49,064 nt of DNA, taken from Thermoplasmata archaeon. GTDB lineage: Archaea > Thermoplasmatota > Thermoplasmata > Lutacidiplasmatales > UBA184. Below, piece by piece: positions 40,874-48,513 of this stretch. A program made the translations under genes and the position numbers. The stretch is taken from NCBI GenBank assembly GCA_027314165.1, contig DAHVCH010000018.1:1-49064 (forward strand). The letters are read 5' to 3'. Every line of letters begins with the position of its first letter. Position 1 is the stretch's first letter. Under the pieces are notes generated by a model, which searched no databases, had not been told where the DNA came from, and saw nothing but the letters and a program-made list of their open reading frames with translations.

Positions 40874-42973
40874 CTACGAGGGGCGGGTGGGAGGTTTCCA
40901 CTCCCTCGCGGGGGGTCGGTGGTCCGAGGGTTGAGCGTTGGCGGCCGGGGTCGTGGCCGGGGTCGTGGCCGCGGTCCCGTCCTCCTTGGTTTCGGGAGCC
41001 GACGTTCCTCCCTTGGCCTCTCCGACCGGGGTGGGGCTCTCCTCCGCCCGCTTGCCGCTCGAGCGCGACGACTTCCCTCCGACCCGCTTCGGCCGCTCCA
41101 GGCGGCGCGTCTGCGCCCTCAGGAGGACGATCGCCCCCACGACCACCCCGATCCCCGCCACTTCGAGCAGGAAGAAAGGCACGAGCTCCGGGGCCACCGG
41201 GGGTGTGGTCATGGTCAGCACGATCCGCTGGTTGTCCTGGGTCACCTGAACCGTGACCGGCGCCGCGGAGTACCCTCCGGCGGCCGTAGCGCTGGCGTCG
41301 TAGACCCCCGCGAAGGCATCGAGCCCCGCCAGGGTGACCACGTCCGTGAGCAGGAAGCGTCCGGCCTCCCCTTGCGAATCCACGCCCATGTGATGGCAGG
41401 GGATGTTCGGCGCCGTGCTACAGAGCGAGAGGGCCACGCTGCTGGTCGCGACGGCCGGCGGCCCCGGGGTGACGGAGACCAGGACGTACCGGTACACGTG
41501 CACGGCCACCTGCGCGGAGATGGTGGTGATGTTCGGGAGGAAGGCGGAGGTGCCCCCGCTGTAGTTCGTGCGCACCCACCAGTTGTAGAGCGAGACGTTC
41601 GCCCCCCCGAGGACCGCCACGGCGGGTGCGGTGGAGTTGGTGATGTTCACCCACGGCGCGTTGTTGAAGACCATGGGGAAGCCGAAGTGGGAGCTCTGGT
41701 TCGCGCTGAAGGAGGAGGTGACCGAGGTGATGGAGGAGGCCCCCGGACCGAAGGTGGAGTTCTCCAGGACCACCTCCGTCGCCGAGCTCAGGGACATCGC
41801 GGAGACCTGGGCGTGCGCGAGGAGCACGAACGGGATCGACCCGGCCACGGTGAGGCCGTCGATGGTCACGATGTCGGAGGAGGCCGAGAAGTTGCCCAGG
41901 GCGAGGGTCCCCACGGAGGAAAGCACCACGTCGGCGAGCGCAGCATCGTCCGCGCGGAAGCTCAGCGACGCCTGGGAGACGGTCACGTTCTGGACGACGA
42001 TGGGCGCGGAGCTCGAGGCCCCCAGGAGCTCCATCGACCCCACGCCCCCGCTCACGTTGACCCACCGGATGAGCGAGCCCGAGTCGTTCAGGGCGCCGAG
42101 CGATCCCGCGACGTTGAGATGCGCGATCCTGGACGGCCCCGGGGAGGGGGTGGGCCCCATGGGGCTCCCTTCCAGTACGCCCCCCTGCCGGACATCGACC
42201 GACCCCCCGCCGGCTTCGAGCAGCGCTCCTCGCGTGTAGAGGACCCCGCCGTCGACGGTCAGCTTCGACCCCAGCCCGAGCAGGAGCGCCGAGCCCGCCG
42301 AGAGCGTGAGGTTCCCGCCGGGTTCGACGAGGACCGAGCCCTGGACGGCCAGGTGGAGGCTCGAGCCGACGGCGACGTTGAAGAAGGAGCCGGGGCCGAT
42401 GATCAGGTTCCCCGCGACATCCATCCAAAGGGACTGGTTCCACGTCGTCGCCACCACCGTCACCCCGTTCACGCCGGAGACGACGAGGCTCCCGGAGGGG
42501 GCCGTCACCGAGAGGTTCTGCGAGAGCGTGCAGGGCGAGGGCTGGAACGGGCTGGGAGGAAGGCTGGTGTTGAACGTCGAGGTGAGGGTGGTCGGAAGTC
42601 CCTCGTTGAGCGTGCAAGAGACCACCGGGGCGGTCGCCGACGGGGCCGAAGGAGCGGGCCCGGCACGCTCGCCTGCCAGGGCCCCTGGGGTCGACGGTGC
42701 CGGAGCCTCAGAAGCCCGCGACGCTCCCGCAGCCCACTGGAGCGCCCCGATTGACACCCGATCTCCCGCGGTCCCGGCCGCGCCTTCGGGTCCTCCCAGC
42801 ATCGGTAGGGGGCCGGTCGAAAGGAAGAGGACGAGCACGAGGAGCAGCACCAGCACCGGGACGAGGTGGGGAACGCCGACCTTGGGCCTCCGGACGTTCG
42901 AGGCACCCGAGGGCGCGAGGGCCCTCCACCGGGACCGGCGATGACCGGGGGAGAGACCGGGAACGCGGACCAT
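40874..42973 (-). CDS. Large surface protein with parallel beta-helix repeats
   Basis: 699 residues from ATG 42973 (a GTG at 43036 would add 21). A basic N-terminus leads to a signal anchor (about 35-55, VPVLVLLLVLVLFLSTG). The outer part has short repeating strands in the style of right-handed beta helices: LVVSGVNGVTVVATTW, LHLAVQGSVLVEPGGNLTLS, LTVDGGVLYTRGALLEAGG. Asn-x-Ser/Thr sites are frequent. A C-terminal membrane helix (LVPFFLLEVAGIGVVVGAIVLL) and a 75-residue basic then Thr/Ala-rich tail end it. Similar proteins are common at archaeal cell surfaces; ligand and role unknown. Confidence 0.68.
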   Translation of the reverse strand: MVRVPGLSPGHRRSRWRALAPSGASNVRRPKVGVPHLVPVLVLLLVLVLFLSTGPLPMLGGPEGAAGTAGDRVSIGALQWAAGASRASEAPAPSTPGALAGERAGPAPSAPSATAPVVSCTLNEGLPTTLTSTFNTSLPPSPFQPSPCTLSQNLSVTAPSGSLVVSGVNGVTVVATTWNQSLWMDVAGNLIIGPGSFFNVAVGSSLHLAVQGSVLVEPGGNLTLSAGSALLLGLGSKLTVDGGVLYTRGALLEAGGGSVDVRQGGVLEGSPMGPTPSPGPSRIAHLNVAGSLGALNDSGSLIRWVNVSGGVGSMELLGASSSAPIVVQNVTVSQASLSFRADDAALADVVLSSVGTLALGNFSASSDIVTIDGLTVAGSIPFVLLAHAQVSAMSLSSATEVVLENSTFGPGASSITSVTSSFSANQSSHFGFPMVFNNAPWVNITNSTAPAVAVLGGANVSLYNWWVRTNYSGGTSAFLPNITTISAQVAVHVYRYVLVSVTPGPPAVATSSVALSLCSTAPNIPCHHMGVDSQGEAGRFLLTDVVTLAGLDAFAGVYDASATAAGGYSAAPVTVQVTQDNQRIVLTMTTPPVAPELVPFFLLEVAGIGVVVGAIVLLRAQTRRLERPKRVGGKSSRSSGKRAEESPTPVGEAKGGTSAPETKEDGTAATTPATTPAANAQPSDHRPPAREWKPPTRPS

Positions 42974-43144
42974 ACCTGGGCCGGGGGCGGGGACCTCCCC
43001 CCTCGGGGGGCCCGAGAGGAAATGAACCCTGCCCACGCCCCCCCGGGGCCTGGGGTGCGGCTCCTCCCCAGTAGCCTTTTCTTCCGAGCCGTTGAAGAGA
43101 GGGAGGTCCTGTCCCCCCGGTCCACAGGACCCAAGGAGATCACG

Positions 43145-44599
43145 ATGCCCTTCCAGTCCCTTCGTGGGTTCCGCGATTATCTGCCCGCGGACACGGCGGC
43201 CCGACGTGCGGTCTTCGAATCCGTCCGCAGGATCGCCCGGCGATACGGGTTCGAAGAGGTGGAGACCCCGAGCCTCGAGGGCCTCGACCTGTTCAAGGTG
43301 AAGAGCGGCGAGGGGATCGTGCAGGAGACCTTCTCCTTCTTGGACAAGGGCGGGCGCGAGGTCACCCTCGTCCCGGAGATCACGCCCTCCGTCGCGCGGG
43401 TCTACACCGAGCGCGCCAAGATCGAGCCCCTGCCGGTGAAGTGGTTCTCGATCCAGAGGCTGTGGCGCTACGAGGAACCCCAGTCGGGCCGGACCCGGGA
43501 GTTCTCCCAGGTCAACCTGGACATCCTGGGTGTCCCGGGCCTCGACGCCGACCTCGAGGTCCTCGCGGTCACCCGGGCGATCCTGGAGGAGATCGGGCTC
43601 GGCGGGCGCTACGTGCTCCGGCTCAGCGACCGCAGGCTCGCCGAGGGGATCGGGCGGTCGCTAGGAGCGAAGGAGAGCGGACCCTTCTTCCGCGCGCTCG
43701 ACCGGCGGGAGAAGACCCCGCCGTCCGAGTTCGCGAACGAGCTCGCCAAGGCAGGTCTGGACGAGGCGGCCCGGGGACGGCTCACGGACCTGCTGGAGCG
43801 GTCCGGCGGGGGACTTTCCGGCGACCGCGCCAAGCCGCTGCTGGAGGAGCTGGGAAACTGGCCGGGCCTGGGAGAGGAAGGGGTGCGCGCGGTCCGGGAC
43901 CTCCTGGCGCTCTTCGAGCGGGCGAAGGGGACGGGGCTGGAGGAGGTCCTGCTCTTCGACCCCTCGCTCATCCGTGGCCTGGCCTACTACACCTCCACCG
44001 TGTTCGAGGTGTGGGCGAAGAAGGGGGACATCCGCGCGCTCTTCGGCGGCGGGCGGTACGACAAGCTCATCGAGCTCTTCGGTGGCCCGTCGGTGCCGGC
44101 CTGCGGCATCGCGATGGGCGACCAGACCCTGGAGCTCATCCTCCGGGACGCCGGAGCGTGGCCGGAGCGCGCCCCCGGGCTCGAGGTCTACGTGGCCACG
44201 GTCGACCCCTCCCTGGCGCCGCAGGCGCGCACGCTCACGCAGCTCCTCCGGTCGGAGGGCTTCGTCGCGGACTACGACCTGCTCGCGAGGGCGCTCTCCC
44301 GGCAGATGAAGGAAGGCTCGCGCCGGGGTTCGCGTTGGATCCTGCTGCTGGGCCCCCGCGAGCTCGAGAAGGGCGAGGTCACGTTCAGAAATATGCGGAC
44401 CGGTCAACAGGTCGCCGTCGCGGCTTCGGAGGCGGTGTCGTGGTTACGTGCGGCGGGCGCCTCCGACGGTCGTCCCGGGAGTGCTCCCGCTCCCTTGGGT
44501 GAGGGGGCTCCGAGCGGGAGTGCCCCTCCCTCTCCATCTCCGGCTCCCGCCGTGGCGGGGTCGGAGGCACGTACCCCTCCGTCCAAGCCTCCGGAGTGA
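43145..44599 (+). CDS. hisS: Histidyl-tRNA synthetase
   Basis: Class II aminoacyl-tRNA synthetase, 484 residues from ATG 43145, with AAGGAGATC directly upstream. Motif 1 region LRGFRDYLP starts the protein, motif 2 is SIQRLWRYEEPQSGRTREFSQ, the histidine A motif reads LIRGLAYYTSTVFE, and motif 3 is GGRYDKLIELFGG. The usual histidine A sequence is RGLDYYTGTVFE, so Asp and Gly are changed here. The anticodon domain ends around VSWLRAAG; about 45 extra Pro/Ser/Gly-rich residues follow, coded opposite the nuclease gene with which it overlaps by 215 bases. Confidence 0.93.
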   Translation: MPFQSLRGFRDYLPADTAARRAVFESVRRIARRYGFEEVETPSLEGLDLFKVKSGEGIVQETFSFLDKGGREVTLVPEITPSVARVYTERAKIEPLPVKWFSIQRLWRYEEPQSGRTREFSQVNLDILGVPGLDADLEVLAVTRAILEEIGLGGRYVLRLSDRRLAEGIGRSLGAKESGPFFRALDRREKTPPSEFANELAKAGLDEAARGRLTDLLERSGGGLSGDRAKPLLEELGNWPGLGEEGVRAVRDLLALFERAKGTGLEEVLLFDPSLIRGLAYYTSTVFEVWAKKGDIRALFGGGRYDKLIELFGGPSVPACGIAMGDQTLELILRDAGAWPERAPGLEVYVATVDPSLAPQARTLTQLLRSEGFVADYDLLARALSRQMKEGSRRGSRWILLLGPRELEKGEVTFRNMRTGQQVAVAASEAVSWLRAAGASDGRPGSAPAPLGEGAPSGSAPPSPSPAPAVAGSEARTPPSKPPE

Positions 44600-45350
44600 G
44601 CGACTCGAGCGTCTCGCCGTCGTAGAGCAGGATCCCCGGTGGGCTCGACGCCCCCCGCAGATGGCCGTGCCAGTAGACCACGGCCCCCTCGCCGAACATC
44701 TGCGTGTAGGGCTCGAGCTGCTTGCGGAGGTTCCTCCGGAGCTCGACCTCGTCCCCGAAGTTGGCCTTCGACTCGATCCAGCAGACCTTCTGTCCCTCCA
44801 GGACGATCGGGTGGTCCAGCAGGGCGTCCGGGGTCTTCGCGAACTTCCCCCGCAGGTCCTTCTCCGTACGGTAGGTGAGGTCGTGCTTCTTCAGCCAGGC
44901 GGCGAGCCGCGCCTCCCCCTTGATTCCCCGGGCCCTCTGGAGCTCTCCGCCCTTCGGAGAGTAGACCCAGTCGGCGTCCAGGACCTCCAGGACCTCCCTT
45001 CGCAGCCGGGCGTCCGGGATCGCCTCGGGGCGCCGGAACGCGTCCCAGAACGTGCGGCGCGGGGTCTGGCGCGCCTTCTCGATGAGCTGGGCCATCAGCA
45101 CGGGAGGGAAGCGCCACTGCCGGGCGATCTCGAGGTAGCTCCTCCCGCGGTCCCACTCCCTCAGCAGGCGCGGGGCCTCCTTCTGGACCACGTAGAACCG
45201 CTTGGTGGCGTCCCGGGTGACCCGGTGGGTGTAGATCACCATGAGAAGGTCCGGGTCCAGGCCCCGCTCCTGGGCGAGCCGTTCCACGTCGGAAGGCTCG
45301 GCGAGCTCTCGGGAGAGCTCCTGGTACTCTTCTCGAGAGAGCATCGTCAT
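44385..45350 (-). CDS. CDIN1 (C15orf41)/TPD-motif family, predicted PD-(D/E)XK nuclease
   Basis: 321 residues from ATG 45350. The N-terminal half is helical (EYQELSRELA, RGRSYLEIARQWRFPP). The C-terminal half carries the TPD signature KFAKTPDALLDHPIVLEG, then VCWIESKANFGDEVEL, the Asp...Glu-x-Lys arrangement of PD-(D/E)XK nucleases. Archaeal homologues of human CDIN1 have this motif; the enzyme's role is not established. The last 60 residues are Arg/Pro-rich and overlap hisS antisense. A close start at 45344 is also possible. TTAAG about 50 nt upstream may be the promoter. Confidence 0.78.
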   Translation of the reverse strand: MTMLSREEYQELSRELAEPSDVERLAQERGLDPDLLMVIYTHRVTRDATKRFYVVQKEAPRLLREWDRGRSYLEIARQWRFPPVLMAQLIEKARQTPRRTFWDAFRRPEAIPDARLRREVLEVLDADWVYSPKGGELQRARGIKGEARLAAWLKKHDLTYRTEKDLRGKFAKTPDALLDHPIVLEGQKVCWIESKANFGDEVELRRNLRKQLEPYTQMFGEGAVVYWHGHLRGASSPPGILLYDGETLESLTPEAWTEGYVPPTPPRREPEMEREGHSRSEPPHPREREHSRDDRRRRPPHVTTTPPPKPRRRPVDRSAYF

Positions 45351-45436
45351 GGACGGTCGCGCGGGCCTCCGCAGGGGGTCCCAAAGGGGCCTGGGCTTAA
45401 CGGTACAGGTCGTTCGGACCGTCCTCCCATGGGTCC

Positions 45437-46309
45437 TCAATCCCTCCAGTCGAGGCCCAGGGTCCGAAGCGAGAGCTTCGGGATCGGCGCCGGACGGCGC
45501 TTGTGCCGGTTCGTGCGGACCCGTCCCTCGATCGCGACGACCTTCTCCAGCGGCATCTGAAGCTCCCGCGCGATCTCCTCGGGCTCGAGCAGCCGCTCCA
45601 TCCCGTAGAGGATCCGGTCGAGGAGCGCGTAGGGCATGCCGAGCTCCTCCTCGTCGGTCTGCCCCTCCCACAGCCCCGCCGAGGGGGGGCGCTCGAGGAC
45701 GGCCCGGGGAAGCCCCAGGAGCGCGGAGAGCTCCCGGACGGAGGTCTTGTAGAGGTCCCCGATGGGCAGCAGGTCGACCCCGCCGTCGCCGTACTTCGTG
45801 AAGTACCCGAGCAGGAGCTCCGACTTGTTGCCCGTCCCCGCCACGAGGGCGTGGAGACGACGGGCCTCCTCGTACCACACGATCATCCGCAAGCGGGCCT
45901 TCAAGTTCCCGCGGGCCAGGCGGTCGTTGGGGTCGACCACGTCCTCCTCGAGGAAGCGCGACTCCAGCGGGGCAAGCGGGACCTCCCGGAAGCCCACTCC
46001 CAGCTCACGCGCGTACCCCGCGACCTCTTCCCGGAGCTCCTGGGGCATCCGGTCGTCCGGGATGGAGATCGTCCATACCCGCTCGGGGCCGAGCGCTTCC
46101 TTCGCCAGGCGGGCCACGAGGGCGCTGTCGATGCCTCCGCTGACCCCGACGACCACGCCCTTCGCCCCCGCCTCCGTCACGTGGCCTCGAAGGAACCGGG
46201 CGATGGTCTCCTGGGCGTGGGAAGGGAGCTTCGGTACCAGTGACCCGTCCATCCCGCGTTTCCCCTCTGCTCTTGGGCTCCCTAGGACCTCCGAAGGGCC
46301 CTGGGTCAT
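45437..46309 (-). CDS. nadE: NH3-dependent NAD+ synthetase
   Basis: Adenylates and amidates nicotinate adenine dinucleotide to NAD+. The PP-loop SGGIDSALVARLAKEAL, the middle motif GTGNKSELLLGYFTKYGDGG and DLLPIGDLYKTSVREL are all present. There is no glutaminase domain, so ammonia is the expected nitrogen donor. I give the ATG at 46309, whose ATGA overlaps the RaSEA stop; the internal ATG at 46252, with GAGGGG upstream, gives a length closer to the family (271 residues) and may be the true start. Last gene of the LSm - riboflavin kinase - RaSEA - NadE operon. Confidence 0.92.
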   Translation of the reverse strand: MTQGPSEVLGSPRAEGKRGMDGSLVPKLPSHAQETIARFLRGHVTEAGAKGVVVGVSGGIDSALVARLAKEALGPERVWTISIPDDRMPQELREEVAGYARELGVGFREVPLAPLESRFLEEDVVDPNDRLARGNLKARLRMIVWYEEARRLHALVAGTGNKSELLLGYFTKYGDGGVDLLPIGDLYKTSVRELSALLGLPRAVLERPPSAGLWEGQTDEEELGMPYALLDRILYGMERLLEPEEIARELQMPLEKVVAIEGRVRTNRHKRRPAPIPKLSLRTLGLDWRD

Positions 46310-47370
46310 GTCGTTTCGGGGGCCAGAGGCTCGAGCGCCTGCTCGAGCCTCCAACGCTCCTGGCAGGGGCACGTCGGGAGCCTCTCCAGGGGCCCGAAGT
46401 CCTGCGACAGGGAGGCCTCCTCGATCGCCGAGAGGATCGCGCGGTCGCAGGAGAGGCAGTTGTGGACCCCACGGCGGTTCCCCCCGGAGGTGGGGAAGCT
46501 CACGAGCCGGGTCCCTTTCTTCCGCTCCGCCGCGCCTCGGACGAGCGTCTCCACGAGGCTCCAGATCCAGGGCGGCCGGTAGAGGCCCCGCCGGAAGAGG
46601 TGCTCGACCACCGTCCCACCCTGAAGGTGGACCGGGTTGATCGAGAGGGTGTCGAAGTGCTCGCTGGCCACCCGGACCGACAGGACGGTGTCCTCGATCG
46701 CCTCCCGTTCGGTGAGGTAGGGTGGCTTCAGGAGGAGGTACGCCTTGGGAGACCCTCCCCCGCCGCGCACGCGCGCCGCCGCCTCGAAGTAGGCGGAGGG
46801 GGGCGAGTTCTTGTTCACCGCACGACGCAGGACCTCCTCCTGGGCGCTCTCGAGCCCGAGAGAGACCTCGATCTCCCCGCCCAGCGCCTCCTTCAGCGAC
46901 TTCACGTTCGCCTCGTCGACGAACTCGGGGAGGGTCTCGACGAGCAGGCGACGCGCCTTCCCCTGGAAGGCCGAGGCGATCCGTGCCCGTGACGGCAGGG
47001 GGACCTCCCTCTCGTCGAAGAAGCTCCCCGAAGTGAAGATCTTCACGGAGGGCTCGCCGCGGTAGTCGAGCAGCGCGCGGTCCACCTGCTCGGCGACCTC
47101 CTCCTCCGTGGCCGAGCGGCCGAGGGTGTCGCGCGCGTACCCGCACATCGTGCATCCCTTCAGGTCCGCCCAGTAGCACCCCCTCGTCCGCAGGATGAGC
47201 ACGAATGCGGTGGTCCGCTCGCCTCCTAGCGCCTCGGGTTCGTGCCAGACTTTCACGTAGCGACGCGCGTCCTGAGGGGAGCCGGGGGCCGGGCGCCGGT
47301 CCTGGGCGACGGCCCGGGCGACCGAGCCCGAGCTCGCGGCGGGCGTCTCCGTCCCTGCCTCCGTGCTCAT
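46306..47370 (-). CDS. Archaeosine-type radical SAM enzyme RaSEA
   Basis: Radical SAM protein of the TIGR01210 type. In archaea RaSEA works with ArcS to convert preQ0-Lys-modified tRNA to archaeosine at G15. The cluster motif is RTRGCYWADLKGCTMCGYARD, with the three cysteines spaced in the extended form typical of this family. Downstream are KIFTSGSFFDE, SLGLESAQEEVL and INPVHLQGGTVVE. Two more cysteine sets, HNCLSCD and CPCQ, near the C-terminus could bind metal. It overlaps both neighbours by four bases. ArcS is not in the window. Confidence 0.83.
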   Translation of the reverse strand: MSTEAGTETPAASSGSVARAVAQDRRPAPGSPQDARRYVKVWHEPEALGGERTTAFVLILRTRGCYWADLKGCTMCGYARDTLGRSATEEEVAEQVDRALLDYRGEPSVKIFTSGSFFDEREVPLPSRARIASAFQGKARRLLVETLPEFVDEANVKSLKEALGGEIEVSLGLESAQEEVLRRAVNKNSPPSAYFEAAARVRGGGGSPKAYLLLKPPYLTEREAIEDTVLSVRVASEHFDTLSINPVHLQGGTVVEHLFRRGLYRPPWIWSLVETLVRGAAERKKGTRLVSFPTSGGNRRGVHNCLSCDRAILSAIEEASLSQDFGPLERLPTCPCQERWRLEQALEPLAPETT

Positions 47371-48101
47371 TTCCGCTCCTCCGCCTTATCCGGGGACTTC
47401 CCGGAGGTCGGTGCTCGCTCCGGGGCCTCCCGACCGACCTCGACCTTGACCTTGTCCTGGTCTTTGAGCTTGAGCACCCGACGGAGCTCCACGGGGGCGA
47501 TGAACTCGGCCACGTCGGAGTAATGGGTGCGGTCCGGCACGATAAGGTGGCAGGGCGTCCCGGCCAGCAGGGACGGGAAGCACGTCGCGCCGCCGAACGT
47601 CCGTCCCTGGTCCTGGAAGCCGTCGATGCGGGCCCCCGGGAGGGTGCGCACCTCCGAGAGACGGGCCACTTCCCCCGTCGCGAGCTTCACGTTGAGCGTC
47701 CCGGGGAACGGCCGGTATCCCAGGCGATCCTCGAACTGGGCGACGTATCTCGGCTGGGAGAGGTAGTAGCGTCCCTCCCCCAGTCCCGAGACCACCTTCC
47801 CTTCGAGGACCAGCGGCTTGGGCCCCTCGACGATGGTGCGCAGCTCCTCCAGCTCCCGACGGAGCATGTCGGCCCCGGCAACGGTGAGGGAGAGCCCCTG
47901 CTTCCTTCCCCCCAGCGACCGCGACAGCAGCCCCTGTTCCGTAAGGTCGATCAGGTACTGGCTCGCGGCCTGCTGCGACACTCCCAGACTCTCCCCCAGC
48001 TCCCGGGAGGAGAGGAACACCGGGGCGTCGCGCGCCCCTCGCGCGGCGAGCAGCTTGAGGACGGCGAAGGACTCCCGGGAGAGCCGGAAGTTCCCGGACA
48101 A
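47367..48101 (-). CDS. ribK: CTP-dependent riboflavin kinase with N-terminal winged helix (RbkR)
   Basis: Bifunctional archaeal protein: an N-terminal winged helix (about 5-90, with SSRELGESLGVSQQAASQYL) and a C-terminal riboflavin kinase that makes FMN with CTP. The kinase has KVVSGLGEGRYYLSQPRY, LGYRPFPGTLNVKL, and GATCFPSLL, all typical. RbkR proteins repress or activate riboflavin genes, so this may also be a transcription factor. A Lys/Glu-rich 25-residue tail is extra. It follows the LSm gene by 22 nt and overlaps RaSEA by four bases (ATGA). Confidence 0.92.
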   Translation of the reverse strand: MSGNFRLSRESFAVLKLLAARGARDAPVFLSSRELGESLGVSQQAASQYLIDLTEQGLLSRSLGGRKQGLSLTVAGADMLRRELEELRTIVEGPKPLVLEGKVVSGLGEGRYYLSQPRYVAQFEDRLGYRPFPGTLNVKLATGEVARLSEVRTLPGARIDGFQDQGRTFGGATCFPSLLAGTPCHLIVPDRTHYSDVAEFIAPVELRRVLKLKDQDKVKVEVGREAPERAPTSGKSPDKAEERK

Positions 48102-48123
48102 GGCCGAGCGTCCTGCCCCTCGT

Positions 48124-48372
48124 CTAGTAAGGGCGGGTGGGGGCGGGAGGGAGCTTGTTCGGCGCGTGCACGGCGATCACCTGGCTTCCGCGCACCACGA
48201 CCCGCCCAAGCTTCTTCGCCCTCGACGGGGTCTCCTCGGAGGCCTCTTCGAGGGAGAGGTTGATGAACTCGTCGTACCCCTCGAGCTTCCCTCGGAGCGT
48301 GCGGGATTCCTTCAGGGTGACGACGACGATTTGCCCGAGACAGCGGGCGAGGAAACCCTTCGCGTTCTCCAT
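48124..48372 (-). CDS. LSm-like (Sm-fold) RNA-binding protein
   Basis: 82 residues from ATG 48372. The Sm1 motif is GQIVVVTLKESRTLRGKLEGYDEF-type (only the first part is quoted: GQIVVVTLKESRTLRG), followed by INLSLEEA, and the Sm2 motif is LGRVVVRGSQVIAV. Archaeal LSm proteins form six- or seven-membered rings that bind U-rich RNA. The ATG at 48372 gives the usual length; an earlier start adds 11 residues unlike the family. A TATA element TCAAATATCC lies about 40 nt upstream. Leads the operon with ribK, RaSEA and nadE. Confidence 0.85.
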   Translation of the reverse strand: MENAKGFLARCLGQIVVVTLKESRTLRGKLEGYDEFINLSLEEASEETPSRAKKLGRVVVRGSQVIAVHAPNKLPPAPTRPY

Positions 48373-48406
48373 CTTCGTTCGCAGGGTCGAAAGGGACCAG
48401 CACACG

Positions 48407-48416
48407 GATATTTGAC
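48407..48416 (-). promoter_or_regulatory. TATA box for the LSm operon
   Basis: TCAAATATCC on the minus strand, 35-44 nt before the ATG at 48372; it is the only clear A/T-rich element upstream of the four-gene operon. Confidence 0.5.
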
Positions 48417-48469
48417 GTGTAGGGTATCGGGGAGCGAGGTTGAGACCCTTTTCCCTCGGGGTAGCTGTT

Positions 48470-48513
48470 CAGGTCTCTGACCTGGCTTGACCATCCAGCC
48501 GAGGTTGGACCTC
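48470..48513. other. Two short hairpins at the transposase-remnant end
   Basis: CAGGTC-TCT-GACCTG (48470-48484) and GAGGT-TGG-ACCTC (48501-48513) are two short perfect inverted repeats beside the 3' end of the transposase remnant. They may be terminator-like or remnants of the element's end. Confidence 0.3.

Noticed and set aside
45406-45420. A third copy of the 35-bp promoter motif (GTTCGGACC)
   Set aside because: Only nine bases match and the orientation and distance to the nearest start differ from the two good copies.
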